Assembly (NCBI GenBank): GCA_034189035.1
Contig: JAXHVA010000001.1
Span: 62,001 to 126,000 of the forward strand
DNA from: JAUXFK01 sp034189035
GTDB lineage: Bacteria; Desulfobacterota; UBA8473
Reading direction: 5' to 3'
DNA: 64,000 nucleotides
How positions within the stretch are numbered: position 1 is the first letter of the stretch; each line of letters starts with the position of its first letter. Made by a program: the position numbers and the translations under genes. Under the pieces are notes generated by a model that saw only the letters and a program-made list of their open reading frames with translations, had not been told where the DNA came from and searched no databases. Below are positions 17,265-27,064 of this stretch, one piece after another.

Positions 17265-18299
17265 TCAGTTATGTGGTTTTGTCTTTTGCAAATACTGCGA
17301 CTTTCTTTGGGCAAAAAACGGCCTGACTGCAGTACACAGTATCAGCACTGCGCCAAAGGTTGCAACCAGCGATGGGCCGGTGGGCAGATCCTGCCAGGCA
17401 GAGAAAGCCAGGCCGGACAGACTCACCCCAAGCGCAATTCCCCATGCGAAAAGCAGGCTGTATAAGAGCCTGTCCACAAACATGATCGCACACGCTGCGG
17501 GTATTATAAGATAACTGAATACCACGAGTACCCCCCCAATAGAAACCGATTGCGTAACCATCAGACCAAAACTCCCATAGAACAAAAGGTCCCATGCACG
17601 TATGTGTACCCCTGCGGACTCCGCTTCTTTGATATTTTCTGATATTCTTATCAGTACACGACGCACCGAAAAATGGAGTATGCCTAGTGGAAGGTAGAGC
17701 ATAAGCATATTCAGTACATCGTTCCAGTTTACAAAGAGGATGCTGCCTACAAGCATGGTCTCCATCCTCTCATGACCGTGTGGGGCCTTGCTCAAGACAA
17801 GCACGGCCAGCGCGGATGATACAACAAAGACAATACCGATTATCGCCTCATGAGGCACACGCTCATCCCGAAATCGCCCTAATGTGAAGATCACTGCGCC
17901 GAAAAACGCGAATAGCAGCGAGAGGATATATGATAATTTTCCCTTTAGCCAATGCGTAAGTGATGCATCGTACTTCGCCTCGCCTGTCCCATGCACATGA
18001 GTTTGATCATGCTCATGGTCGATATTTGAACCAAATAGTTCATTGGCTACCTGGGATTCGCTGAGCATCTTTGTTTCATGGTGGGATGAATGGATGTTTT
18101 CATGTTCATGCGGATGTATATCTAAAAAAGGCCCCAAAAAGATGGCAATCACCGCACCTAACGCCGCCATCTGGGCCAGGGCCAGATCGACAAATATCAC
18201 ACCGCGCTTGACCACGTGCAAACCCATGTAACAATGCAGGGAAGCGATCAGTATACACGCGGCAAACGGCGCTGAGAGCAATTCCACAAAACCCATCAT
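17265..18299 (-). CDS. znuB: Zinc/manganese-type ABC transporter permease with His-rich loop
   Basis: A 344-residue integral membrane protein of the ZnuB/MntB family: GLHVVKRGVIFVDLALAQMA and LVVFSYLIIPAACAIMF with flanking helices. A loop near residues 60-110 is rich in histidine (IHPHEHENIHSSHHET and DHEHDQTHVHGTG), a metal-collecting insertion seen in zinc transporters. It starts three bases after the znuA stop. No ATPase gene accompanies it. Metal specificity is inferred from the histidine-rich neighbours. Confidence 0.85.
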   Translation of the reverse strand: MMGFVELLSAPFAACILIASLHCYMGLHVVKRGVIFVDLALAQMAALGAVIAIFLGPFLDIHPHEHENIHSSHHETKMLSESQVANELFGSNIDHEHDQTHVHGTGEAKYDASLTHWLKGKLSYILSLLFAFFGAVIFTLGRFRDERVPHEAIIGIVFVVSSALAVLVLSKAPHGHERMETMLVGSILFVNWNDVLNMLMLYLPLGILHFSVRRVLIRISENIKEAESAGVHIRAWDLLFYGSFGLMVTQSVSIGGVLVVFSYLIIPAACAIMFVDRLLYSLLFAWGIALGVSLSGLAFSAWQDLPTGPSLVATFGAVLILCTAVRPFFAQRKSQYLQKTKPHN

Positions 18300-18302
18300 C
18301 TC

Positions 18303-19373
18303 TCAGTTCTCCTCAGTTTTCTTGGCCGCTTCAAAGGCAGTTGCCAGTTTATCTACGATATTTCCGATCATTGAGAAGTAGTCTTTCGCTGCAGATCCGC
18401 CGCCTACTGAGTTTGCGCATACAACGACCTGGATTCCCGTTTTGGATGCTACCAGGTTTGGCGACTTATGGCTGTAGAAAGGCTCCATGAGCAAGACAGA
18501 GACCTTTTGCTCTTTCACTTTCCGGATTACCTCCAGTACGTGTCCCGGACTCGGCGGAATGCCGGGTTTCGGCTCTAGTTCATCCGCAACTTTGAGGCTG
18601 AAACGATCGGCAAAATAAGACCAGCTCCGATGATATGTCATGATGTTTTCTCCCTGAAAAGGCTTCATTCTTCCTTTCCATCCACTGAGTTGTCTTTCCA
18701 TCTGAAGGAATTTGAGCGATGATTCTAACTCGTTCTTCAGTTCCAATGTCCAGAGTTTTGCCCCACCCATTCTTTCTACAAGCGCTTTGCCGAACATGCT
18801 CTCATCGAGTGCCTTTTGAAACGCTTTTAGGTTCTTTCGAAAATCGTTAGCGTATTGTGGGAAGAGCTGTTCAAGCCGTGCTGCAATACTCTTTGCCACA
18901 ATCCTGCCATTTAATGGATCCAGCCAGTAATGGGGATTCCCCTGAGGATGGACATCACCCATGCTGCGTGAAATTCGAGTTGTGGGAACCTCCAGCCTCC
19001 TGACACGCTCTGATGCATCGAGATGCCCCTTTGCCCCTACGCTAATGATAGTGTTCCTGGCTCCATCCAAGATAGGCAATTCCCAGCCGATTTCAAGTTC
19101 CATTCCAACACGGATCCATAGATCGGCGTTCCGTGCCTTAACAATGTAACTGGGCTTTGCCTGCAAAAAATGGGGGTCTTCCTTGCCGGTACAGAGACTC
19201 TTCACCGTGGCATGCTCGCCAGCAATGGCCCTGGCAATTGAAGCCAGATCAGTTGTGGTGGCCAGAATATTTACCTTCCTTGCCTCCGCCACGTTCCAGG
19301 CAGAAGCGATTAATACAAAGAAAAAGAGTGCGATCCACAATGGAACAAGTGCCCCATAGTTTATTCTGTTCAT
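18303..19373 (-). CDS. znuA: Zinc ABC transporter substrate-binding protein
   Basis: About 356 residues, with a signal peptide (WIALFFFVLIASAWNVAEAR). The cluster-A1 family sequences follow: VNILATTTDLASIARAI, KEDPHFLQAKPSYIVKARNA with a metal-ligand histidine, GNPHYWLDPLNG with another, MTYHRSWSYFADRF, and VLLMEPFYSHKSPNLVA. There is no long acidic/His loop. The ATG at 19373 is preceded by AAAGGAG; a longer frame to 19478 has no site. Together with the permease it would take up zinc (or manganese) from the periplasm. Confidence 0.88.
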   Translation of the reverse strand: MNRINYGALVPLWIALFFFVLIASAWNVAEARKVNILATTTDLASIARAIAGEHATVKSLCTGKEDPHFLQAKPSYIVKARNADLWIRVGMELEIGWELPILDGARNTIISVGAKGHLDASERVRRLEVPTTRISRSMGDVHPQGNPHYWLDPLNGRIVAKSIAARLEQLFPQYANDFRKNLKAFQKALDESMFGKALVERMGGAKLWTLELKNELESSLKFLQMERQLSGWKGRMKPFQGENIMTYHRSWSYFADRFSLKVADELEPKPGIPPSPGHVLEVIRKVKEQKVSVLLMEPFYSHKSPNLVASKTGIQVVVCANSVGGGSAAKDYFSMIGNIVDKLATAFEAAKKTEEN

Positions 19374-19486
19374 GATGTATGCTCCTTTTATACTTGTTTG
19401 TTTTTCACTGCAGTATATCCTTTTGGAAATATCGAGATATGCAGCTTTTATAAAATAGTCAATATTGACCCTCAACAATCTTCAAA

Positions 19487-20863
19487 CTAAAACTTGTGGG
19501 CACCGTGGGTCCCCAGCGATATTGTAAGCTGTAGGAAGCACTGCCAGGCTTCTTCATTCTCCTTTTCAAAGCCATATTCACCCCGGCTGATCTGAAGCCG
19601 AAGGCGCGAGAACTCGGTGAATGTAAAGTCTAACATGGTGGTTAAACGTTGGCTGTCATCGAAATGATCCCTGGAGCGGTCAGGGTACTTGCTCGTGTTG
19701 GTCAGCCCGACCCGATCCCACCGAAACCCTACACGCCAACGAGGCTGAAAACCATAAACGGCCTGAAGGTAATACCCATCCTGTTTATCGATCCGATCTC
19801 TACCGGTGAACTCGGGAAAAAGGTCATGGCGATGCACCGACAGGTCTTTTATTCGATAGATGTATTCAGCCTGTAAGGTAAAATCACCATGTCCGTAATT
19901 ACGACGGGAGTCGTACTTATATACAAAGTCCGCACCCCAGAACATGCAATGCCCATTCAACCAGTGGTCCTGTGTGCCGTCGTTATTGCCATCATGGGTC
20001 TCCTGATGAATGCCCCGTGCACCAAAAAAGCCAGCTTGGATGCCATGCTTTTGAGGAAGATTGGGGGAAAACTTCATCCAACCTGTCCAAAGCCTCGGTC
20101 CTTCTCTATCGGGCAGGTCTTCACTGCCAATATGGCTGAAGAGAAGTTCGTTTTCGCCTTGAAACGCCTCCACTCCGGCGAGCATATAAAACGGTGTCGG
20201 AACTAACCAGGAAATCTGGACCCCTTTTTCATTGAGCCCATGATCCCCAAGGGTCAGTCTGTTGATGAGCGCTTGATCCACAAAATCCCACTCGTGTGAG
20301 TGCTGTGAGTTGATACGGCCAAAATCGCTGAAAAACTTACCCGCCTGCAATTGAAGACCGGCTGGCAAACCGCTTGTCTTGATAACAGCTTCTTCCAGTT
20401 CTGCACCTTCTTCTGAGATGGCTGCGATAGCATAAGCTTTGAAATATGGATCGACCTCTCCGGCGAAACAGAGTTCCAGATGCCTTAGGTTGAAACCTTC
20501 GTCCAGCCGGGCGTGCTCATGGCTGTGGTTGTAGCTGTGAATATGGCCGAACCCTGCCAACTCTCCAAGTATCTCGTCTATCCCTTCTGGGGTGTCATCA
20601 TTGTGATAAAAAGTATCAATGATCACCGAAATATCCGGGTTAAAGCTTTGCAGGGTACTCCCCAGGGATAAATCCCTGTATGGTACGGCCGGTTCTTCCC
20701 CAATGGCAAATTGCTCGATTTGTGCTTCTAAGTTGTCTCCCTCTCCTTCCTCGATCACTCTTACGGGCTGTATTGTCGTGCCCTTATCCTGAGAAAAAGC
20801 AGTACATGCTGCTAAAATCGATAGAATAGCTATACAGAGACAAGTGACTCTCTTTCCGATCAT
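19487..20863 (-). CDS. Outer-membrane beta-barrel linked to zinc uptake
   Basis: A 458-residue exported protein: signal peptide (LCIAILSILAACTAFSQ), a short acidic region, then alternating strands typical of a barrel (GLQLQAGKFFSDFGRINSQH, WTGWMKFSPNLPQKHGIQAG, ending LQLTISLGTHGAHKF). Histidine-rich stretches (IHSYNHSHEHARLDEG) suggest metal binding near the entrance. It has no TonB plug. The gene lies upstream of znuA by about 110 bases on the same strand, so I propose a porin for zinc entry. Substrate is inferred from context. Confidence 0.7.
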   Translation of the reverse strand: MIGKRVTCLCIAILSILAACTAFSQDKGTTIQPVRVIEEGEGDNLEAQIEQFAIGEEPAVPYRDLSLGSTLQSFNPDISVIIDTFYHNDDTPEGIDEILGELAGFGHIHSYNHSHEHARLDEGFNLRHLELCFAGEVDPYFKAYAIAAISEEGAELEEAVIKTSGLPAGLQLQAGKFFSDFGRINSQHSHEWDFVDQALINRLTLGDHGLNEKGVQISWLVPTPFYMLAGVEAFQGENELLFSHIGSEDLPDREGPRLWTGWMKFSPNLPQKHGIQAGFFGARGIHQETHDGNNDGTQDHWLNGHCMFWGADFVYKYDSRRNYGHGDFTLQAEYIYRIKDLSVHRHDLFPEFTGRDRIDKQDGYYLQAVYGFQPRWRVGFRWDRVGLTNTSKYPDRSRDHFDDSQRLTTMLDFTFTEFSRLRLQISRGEYGFEKENEEAWQCFLQLTISLGTHGAHKF

Positions 20864-20966
20864 TATTCCTCCTTACGATATGTATCAGGACACAGATATT
20901 TCCGCAGGAAACATAAGGTCTTCACACATATGGTTTATTTTATACCGGAAGCAACTCAGGTATTAT

Positions 20967-21341
20967 TCAAACAGAGTATTCAAAAAGGGTGGAGGAAGGA
21001 GGCGCCCTGTTTTTAGGGCGTAGAATGAGGATTTTTTTAAGGGTTTCAAGCTGGCCCTGCGCAGGATATTTGAACGGAGAATCGAGAGCCTTTCTAAGGA
21101 TAGGCTGTCTGGGGCAGGATATATGAAAGTCTGCAAAAAAAGTACAGAGTAGACATTCATATGATCCTTCGATCAATGATACACTGAAACCAGTATGGGT
21201 TGGATTATCAACAGGTTTTACATGGCAATGGTGATGCTCGAAAAAAAGCGGATGGATGAGATGCAAGCCGCAAGAAAGCAAGAAAAAATCTGCAAAGGCA
21301 ATAAGGCAACCCAGCTTTCCAGTGATTTTCAATCTTCCCAT
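20967..21341 (-). CDS. Small exported His/Cys-rich protein at the head of the zinc genes
   Basis: A 124-residue protein. It opens with a hydrophobic segment (LGCLIAFADFFLLSCGLHLI), then FFEHHHCHVKP and YECLLCTFFADFHI (a CxxC in a hydrophobic context), resembling DUF2946-type metal-related proteins. The C-terminal 45 residues are basic and low complexity. AAGGAAA lies upstream of the ATG at 21341. It precedes the barrel and znuAB on the same strand, so it is probably part of the zinc regulon. The reading frame is moderately convincing, with no named family. Confidence 0.5.
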   Translation of the reverse strand: MGRLKITGKLGCLIAFADFFLLSCGLHLIHPLFFEHHHCHVKPVDNPTHTGFSVSLIEGSYECLLCTFFADFHISCPRQPILRKALDSPFKYPAQGQLETLKKILILRPKNRAPPSSTLFEYSV

Positions 21342-21493
21342 GTTCAAAGAGGTTTCCTTACTGCATAGTCTTTACTCGAACTTTCGCGACATTAAAATCC
21401 ACAGAGCGTCGAATAATTTCAGAACCGTTTCAGCTCATAATCCTCTCATCAAAGACCCTGAAAATTGAGCAACTCAGTTCCATGTGACTATAT

Positions 21494-21546
21494 GCTATAA
21501 TAGAACGTTGAATTATGTCAAGCTGTTCCCTATAAGATACGTTCTA
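21494..21546 (-). promoter_or_regulatory. Promoter with flanking inverted repeat upstream of the zinc genes
   Basis: Minus-strand TTGACA (21521-21516) with TATAGC 16 bases on (21499-21494). Around it TAGAACGT (21501-21508) and ACGTTCTA (21539-21546) form an inverted repeat that could be a repressor site, for example for Zur. The 454-base gap from 21342 to 21795 holds nothing else I can support. Confidence 0.4.
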
Positions 21547-21795
21547 ATGGATCTCCAGTTTATCTGTCTATAAAAGGCCCTTCACCTTATGCAGATAAAT
21601 CACGGTCCTTTTCAGGAGTGAGAATGCTCATTTTTTTCTTAAAAGGCCTCTATTTTCCCTCGGTCGTATTCAGAATAATCATTTGCTTCATATACGGCTT
21701 TTTAATTTCGAGGAATATAACTCCCACGGTAACGGATAGAAACCCAGTGAGATATCTAAAAGAAATGATACTGAAAGAGACTTCAAACCGAAACC

Positions 21796-23064
21796 TCAAA
21801 AATAGAAACGAAGGGAAAGGAAGCAAAGATCCTGGTAAATACCGAATTCAGAACGGACCTCTGGTATTTCTGTCCCGTCTGTATCGTTATATGAAAACCT
21901 CCCCTTTTCTCCGATACCTATAAACCCTCCCACTTCGACAAAGAGATCCTGCATCAGGCTGTATTCAAATCGTGGCGAGATGAAGAGAGATCCGTCTTCC
22001 AGGTTTAGCATAATATTGGTCCGGATAGTACTAAGGGGTGTTACAATACAGGTAAACCCGGGGATAAGATAATGGCGTGAGAGGAGGTAAACCTGGCCTT
22101 CATTGTATGCTGCTCTGTCGCTGAGTCTCAAATAATCCCTTGCCGAGTCCTCACCTGCCCCGTTAAAATGATACTCTATAAAGACATAGAGGTTTCCTAA
22201 GAAATTGTAATCAAAGCCGGTGGAAACTCTCAGGTAATCCTCTTCAGGTCTTTTTTCCCCAGTAGTCCCTACAAAGACATAGGCAGTCTCCAGCCAGTAG
22301 CCTGCTCCCTTAAGCGAACTCTGTACATCCAATCCCATGAGGAGGTTTTCTCTGAAGACCATTGACATAAGTGCACAGTCCGTCTTCTTGACGGACAACC
22401 TGGTATTGAGATATACGGCACTCTCATCGGACTTGAAGTGATCTGCAAAGATGATTCCTCCATCCAACTCACCCATCTCACCTATAGGTGCTCTGTACCT
22501 CACAGCATCAACCCCTTTGCGTTCCTCCGTATCAAGGGCATCAAAACTGAATGGCGCTATCACATCCATGGGATTGACGGCTCGAGCAGAGCCGAAACTT
22601 ATGGGTTGGCGTCCTATATAAAAATCGGCTGTTGTAGCTGCCAAAGCCACATACGCGCGATCGATATCCTGGCGAACCTCAAATGCATCTTCACCATGAA
22701 CCTCTCTATGAATTATCTGATTCACCTCATCGATCCGATAGGAGATCTGGCAGGTACTCAAGAAGAGGCTTTCGTTATTTTCTTCCTGTCCATATCGAAG
22801 TACTCCTTCATAGGCCGCTTCCAGAGAAATCTTATCCCCTATCCGTCCAAAGAGGTTGAGCCGAGACCTGATATAGCCGTTTTTTTGTCTCCCTGAATCA
22901 AGTCCTGGCCCCTTTTCTAAGAAGGATCTGCCGTTTACACTGAAGAAACTCTTTACATACCCGTTTAGCCTGAATTCGCACCCTTGCGCATAGACACATG
23001 AACCCGCATAAAGCAGCACCGCAAAAACGAGAGATCCGCCAATGCCTTTAAACCATAGTGTCAT
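21796..23064 (-). CDS. Outer-membrane beta-barrel protein of the CobN/Lol operon
   Basis: A 422-residue exported barrel: signal peptide (VFAVLLYAGSCVYAQ), then repeated amphipathic strands and porin-like turns (RLNGYVKSFFSVNGRSFL, DFYIGRQPISFGSARAVNPMD, VYLNTRLSVKKTDCALMSMV) and a C-terminal aromatic residue (LCFLSLRFYF). FYIGRQPISFGSARAVNP resembles DUF1302/alginate-export-like barrels. The ATG at 23064 overlaps the end of the ATPase gene, so it is translationally coupled and last in the operon with the permeases, LolA-like protein, CobN and TonB receptor. It may be the outer-membrane end of this system. Function unknown. Confidence 0.65.
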   Translation of the reverse strand: MTLWFKGIGGSLVFAVLLYAGSCVYAQGCEFRLNGYVKSFFSVNGRSFLEKGPGLDSGRQKNGYIRSRLNLFGRIGDKISLEAAYEGVLRYGQEENNESLFLSTCQISYRIDEVNQIIHREVHGEDAFEVRQDIDRAYVALAATTADFYIGRQPISFGSARAVNPMDVIAPFSFDALDTEERKGVDAVRYRAPIGEMGELDGGIIFADHFKSDESAVYLNTRLSVKKTDCALMSMVFRENLLMGLDVQSSLKGAGYWLETAYVFVGTTGEKRPEEDYLRVSTGFDYNFLGNLYVFIEYHFNGAGEDSARDYLRLSDRAAYNEGQVYLLSRHYLIPGFTCIVTPLSTIRTNIMLNLEDGSLFISPRFEYSLMQDLFVEVGGFIGIGEKGRFSYNDTDGTEIPEVRSEFGIYQDLCFLSLRFYF

Positions 23065-23746
23065 CTGCACTGATCTCTCCATCCCTTAAGACAATCAACC
23101 TCTTCGCCCTTTCCATGATCATATTGTCGTGAGTTGAAAAGACAAAGGTCATCCCTCTTCTCTCATTCAGGTCTTTCATCATATTGATGAGTGCACAACC
23201 CGTTGCTGAATCAAGGTTTGCGGTAGGCTCGTCTGCGAGTATTATGTCAGGGTTTCCTACTATGGCGCGGGCAATGGCTACACGCTGCTGCTGACCACCT
23301 GACAGTTGAGCAGGGAATCTGTCCCCTTTTCCTTTGAGTCCAACCTCGTTAAGGATTAAGGAGACCCTTTTTTGACGCTCTTTCTTCGATACACCTTGCA
23401 ACAGCATTATGTATTCAATATTTTCAGCGGCTGTAAGTACTGGTATGAGATTAAAGGATTGAAAGATAAGGCCAATGTGGTCTCTCCTAAAATCGGAGAG
23501 TTCATTGCCGCTCATTTCAGAGATAGCCTTGCCAGACAGGAAAATACGTCCTTCAGAAGGGATATCAAGACCACTAATAAGGTTTAGAAGTGTGGTCTTA
23601 CCAGATCCTGAAGGGCCGGCGATTGCAGTAAATTCCTGTCTTCGGATGCGAATGGTAATAGATCTCAGGGCAGTAATCCTTGTGTCATTGTGGCCGTACA
23701 CCCTAGAGATATTTTGAACCTCTATAACATAATCGTGTTCTGTCAT
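23048..23746 (-). CDS. LolD/MacB-type ABC transporter ATPase
   Basis: A 232-residue ATPase: Walker A AGPSGSGKTTLLNLISG, signature LSGGQQQRVAIARAI, Walker B DIILADEPTANLDS, and a switch histidine in VFSTHDNMIMERAK. This subfamily powers LolCDE, MacB and FtsX-type systems that act on periplasmic substrates from the inner-membrane side. It lies 57 bases downstream of the second FtsX-type permease and would serve both permeases. Confidence 0.92.
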   Translation of the reverse strand: MTEHDYVIEVQNISRVYGHNDTRITALRSITIRIRRQEFTAIAGPSGSGKTTLLNLISGLDIPSEGRIFLSGKAISEMSGNELSDFRRDHIGLIFQSFNLIPVLTAAENIEYIMLLQGVSKKERQKRVSLILNEVGLKGKGDRFPAQLSGGQQQRVAIARAIVGNPDIILADEPTANLDSATGCALINMMKDLNERRGMTFVFSTHDNMIMERAKRLIVLRDGEISADDTMV

Positions 23747-23803
23747 CTATTACGGAATTCCTCTTTTTCTTTTTTTGCGGTCAATACATATCCGGCTTGC
23801 TGT

Positions 23804-25036
23804 TTAACCATAGATCTGACTCTCTTTCATCGCCTCTGCAGGGATCAACCTTGATGCATGAAGTGCAGGAAAGATCGCTGCTACAAGTGTAAAGACAAAG
23901 ACACATATCGGAAAGAGTGTTAACTGCCAAACGGTTGTGACAGGACGGATAGGTTCCCTGAATGTTACACCCGCCAGCTCAAGACCAGTGTAATCGACAC
24001 CTGTTATGGATACAATATACGATATGGCTACCCCCAGAGCTGAGCCTAGCAGGATACTGACGACCGAGAGGAGACCCGCCTCCACAAGGATCATCGATGC
24101 CATACGAATGGGCCGGGTCCCTATTGCGCGCAATATCCCGAACTCAAACATCCTTTCATACAGAGACATGAACAGGGTATTCATTACCACAATAACGACG
24201 ATTATAAAGAGGAGCCCCCCCATGAGAAAGGAGGAAAACCTGGACATCTTGAATGCGGCTTCAAGACCCGGGAGCAGATCCTTCCAGCTTAAGGCCTCGT
24301 TACCGTCAACTGAATAACGATTCCAGAAATCGATCCCTCGATCTTGAACGTCAGCAAGACGATGAAACTTCAAGACAACCTCATGTACATTTTGGCCGAT
24401 TCCGAGAAGCTCCTGGCTTTTCTTCAGGCTTATAAATGCAATACCCCTGTCCATTGCTCGAATGTTAAACCGAAAGATACCACCAACCCGAAAAAGCTCC
24501 TGGGCCAGTTCGCCGCTTTTTACTTGAGCCACTGTAATAACAATCCGGTCGTGTAACCGCACATCGAGCATCTCTGAGAGTTTCTTTCCTATCAAGACCT
24601 TTTCTGTATCATCGTCGTTTAAGAATTCCCCTTCTATTACTGCCTCATCGATCTTTGACATATCTCTTTCTGTTTCCGGACAGATACCAACAAGGACAAC
24701 AGACTCCACATTTGAGGGTGATGAGAGCATACCATAGGTCTGAGTCCGCATAGTAAAGCCCCTTATAGAGTCCTCAAAACTTAATTGTGAGACAACTCTT
24801 TCAATATGGTTTATCGTCTTTTCCGTTTCAAGAGTATCTGTAAAATCCCTTGCGTGAATCTGACCGTTTCCTAAAAAAGTATCTGTTGCGTTTCCTATCA
24901 TGTTTTCGTTCATTCCAATGAAAAGGGCATCTAAAAAGATCAGTCCTGCAAGGCTAACCATTATAGCAAGACCTGCAGGCATCATCTTTTTCTTATTGCG
25001 AAGAATATTTCTCCAGCCGATTTTGACGAGCAGCAT
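23804..25036 (-). CDS. LolE/FtsX-type ABC permease
   Basis: About 410 residues from MLLVKIGWRNILRNKKK. One N-terminal membrane helix, a large periplasmic (MacB_PCD-like) domain, then three C-terminal helices containing FEFGILRAIGTRPIRMASMI and a final LFPICVFVFTLVAAIFPALH ASR motif, split by the membrane. The ERMFEFGILRAIGT sequence is the FtsX domain signature. A longer frame to 25087 overlaps the previous permease. It pairs with the permease at 25053-26270. Confidence 0.88.
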   Translation of the reverse strand: MLLVKIGWRNILRNKKKMMPAGLAIMVSLAGLIFLDALFIGMNENMIGNATDTFLGNGQIHARDFTDTLETEKTINHIERVVSQLSFEDSIRGFTMRTQTYGMLSSPSNVESVVLVGICPETERDMSKIDEAVIEGEFLNDDDTEKVLIGKKLSEMLDVRLHDRIVITVAQVKSGELAQELFRVGGIFRFNIRAMDRGIAFISLKKSQELLGIGQNVHEVVLKFHRLADVQDRGIDFWNRYSVDGNEALSWKDLLPGLEAAFKMSRFSSFLMGGLLFIIVVIVVMNTLFMSLYERMFEFGILRAIGTRPIRMASMILVEAGLLSVVSILLGSALGVAISYIVSITGVDYTGLELAGVTFREPIRPVTTVWQLTLFPICVFVFTLVAAIFPALHASRLIPAEAMKESQIYG

Positions 25037-25052
25037 AGTAGTTACACAGAGA

Positions 25053-26270
25053 CTAGTTTGATTGTATTGCATAAATGGGAGGCACACTGGCAGCCCGATA
25101 TGCAGGGTATAGGCTCACAAGAATAGCGGTGATGAAAGTAATCATTGTCGGTCTGAGAAAAACCCCGACCGAAACCTTGCCGATGATCCTGTCAAGATAG
25201 AGACCACCGAAATGAATCGGATCAGGCAGGGAGATCCCATGACGCATGATGATATAATTACAGATAAAAGCGATTATCCCTCCCAGCACGATACCGGCGA
25301 CAGACAGACAGGAGGTTTCGTAAACGATGAGCTTGAAAACGTCCACAGGGCGAGTTCCCATGGCTCGCATCAACCCGAACTCGGGTGTTCTTTCAAGGAT
25401 CGTCATAAGAACCGTGCCCATGATCCCTGTGCCGACCACTACCATAAGGATGATAAACCCGAAGTTCATCGCCTTAACATCCGTTTCCATCGCCTGATAA
25501 AACTCACTCTCCACTGCCTGCCATGGCTTTACATCAAGGGTTGAATCGTCTATTTCGTGTTCGATCTTGTGAGCGATTCTTTGTGACCCTGCCTGATCGT
25601 CCAGAATTATGGCAATCTCGTGGAAGCGATCGTAAAGACAGAGAAAGTCTTGTGCTGTCTTTATATGCATATAACATTTCATATCGCCATATTTTATCTC
25701 TCCAACATCTACAATGCCGCGCACATAAAAGAGATCGTTCGCTATGGATCCGTCTGCTCCTTGCCCGATGAGTATGATATCATCCCCCACGTCTATATCC
25801 AGTGCCTTGGCAAGTGCATCTGAGACAATAACGTCCTTTGCCGGGGAAGTGGAGATATACTCCCCTTTGGTTATTTTTACCTCTAGCCTTGTGGTTTGCT
25901 CTTCCCTGTCCGGCTCAATACCTGTAATACGAACTCCCATAGTCTTCTTTCCTGCAAAAGCCAAGACCGCAAAGTAGAGACGCAAAGCCTGCGCTTTCAC
26001 ATCAGGAAAAGATTCAAGTTTCTTGTCAAGCCCATCAGCGGAATCGAGGGTATTGTAGAGTGATGGGCTATCGAGGTACCCCCTCTTGTGAATCTGGATA
26101 TGCCCTGTATGATTTCGCGTAACCAGTTCTATAATATTGGAATAACTCCCATCTGAAATCCCTATGGAGAGAGAGAGGATAACAAAGCCCCCAGTCATCA
26201 TCAGACACGTGAGAAACGATCGCCTCTTCTGACGCAGGACGTTTCTCAATACCATCTTTAAGATCAACAT
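25053..26270 (-). CDS. LolC/FtsX-type ABC permease
   Basis: A 405-residue permease with the same plan: NVLRQKRRSFLTCLMMTGGF for the first helix, a long periplasmic domain, ERTPEFGLMRAMGTRPVDVF and a final VSLYPAYRAASVPPIYAIQS. With the following permease and ATPase it forms a LolCDE- or MacB-like complex that moves a lipidated or hydrophobic periplasmic molecule. It begins ten bases after the LolA-like gene. Confidence 0.88.
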   Translation of the reverse strand: MLILKMVLRNVLRQKRRSFLTCLMMTGGFVILSLSIGISDGSYSNIIELVTRNHTGHIQIHKRGYLDSPSLYNTLDSADGLDKKLESFPDVKAQALRLYFAVLAFAGKKTMGVRITGIEPDREEQTTRLEVKITKGEYISTSPAKDVIVSDALAKALDIDVGDDIILIGQGADGSIANDLFYVRGIVDVGEIKYGDMKCYMHIKTAQDFLCLYDRFHEIAIILDDQAGSQRIAHKIEHEIDDSTLDVKPWQAVESEFYQAMETDVKAMNFGFIILMVVVGTGIMGTVLMTILERTPEFGLMRAMGTRPVDVFKLIVYETSCLSVAGIVLGGIIAFICNYIIMRHGISLPDPIHFGGLYLDRIIGKVSVGVFLRPTMITFITAILVSLYPAYRAASVPPIYAIQSN

Positions 26271-26280
26271 ATCTTTATAC

Positions 26281-27045
26281 CTATCTCTTCTTCTGGAGGT
26301 TTCGCCGTGTGAATATTGAGTCGTCTATCTCGGTGTCAAACCTTGCATCTATATATCGAAGGACGGTCTTTCTTCCCGTGTGCTTCAAAGGAACCAGCTC
26401 AAGGGTTGCAGGGATCTTCCTCTTTCCGAATTTCCTGATATCTGAGAAATTCATCACCCGGACCTCTTCGCCCTTTTCATCATAGAAGACCTGTCTAACC
26501 GGGATTATATCCTTCTTTCTCAGCACGAGTATTATCTTCCCCCAAACGGTCGGTGTCTTTTTCTTTGGGATGAGTTCAATGAAATAATAATTGAGCATAT
26601 CCCTTGCTGGTACAAACACGGCATTATAATCTTCGAGCAGTGAGGATTCCTTCACCAGGTCGTCGTTTGTGAAGTCCGAGCCCATCCACGAGGCCATCAT
26701 CATGGATGGCGGAACCTTGATGACCTTGTTGATCTTTGGGAAGTAGTTCCACATGGAGGTACCTATCCGAAGAGTCGTTATGCCTGCGTCCTTTTTGGGA
26801 GAGAGTATATGGATGAAGGTCTTGTGGAGTCCTTCTGTCCACATCTTCAACCTGAGTTGTCTTTCCCAGTTCGGTGTAACGATTTCCATTTCAAGCTCAG
26901 CCTCACTCGATTGGCTCCTATAGAGACGATCCACCTTCTTCACTATCTCCCTGACAAAAGAGGCCTCATCAGATGAACCTGTCGAAGAAAATCCAATCCA
27001 TAGGATTATCGCTGGTACAGTGAGTAGTAAAAAGAGTTTCCTCAT
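26281..27045 (-). CDS. Outer-membrane lipoprotein-sorting (LolA-like) protein
   Basis: A 254-residue exported protein: signal peptide (FLLLTVPAIILWIGFSS), then the DUF4292/LolA-like pattern LEMEIVTPNWERQLRLKMWT, FIHILSPKKDAGITTLRIG, MWNYFPKINKVIKVPPSMM, and IIPVRQVFYDEKGEEVRVMN. The fold is a half barrel that carries a lipid moiety through the periplasm. It sits between CobN and the Lol-type permeases, a mixed arrangement suggesting this operon handles both a tetrapyrrole or metal complex and an envelope lipid or lipoprotein. That link is inference. Confidence 0.85.
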   Translation of the reverse strand: MRKLFLLLTVPAIILWIGFSSTGSSDEASFVREIVKKVDRLYRSQSSEAELEMEIVTPNWERQLRLKMWTEGLHKTFIHILSPKKDAGITTLRIGTSMWNYFPKINKVIKVPPSMMMASWMGSDFTNDDLVKESSLLEDYNAVFVPARDMLNYYFIELIPKKKTPTVWGKIILVLRKKDIIPVRQVFYDEKGEEVRVMNFSDIRKFGKRKIPATLELVPLKHTGRKTVLRYIDARFDTEIDDSIFTRRNLQKKR

Positions 27046-27064
27046 GGTTCATCTCCATTTCAAT

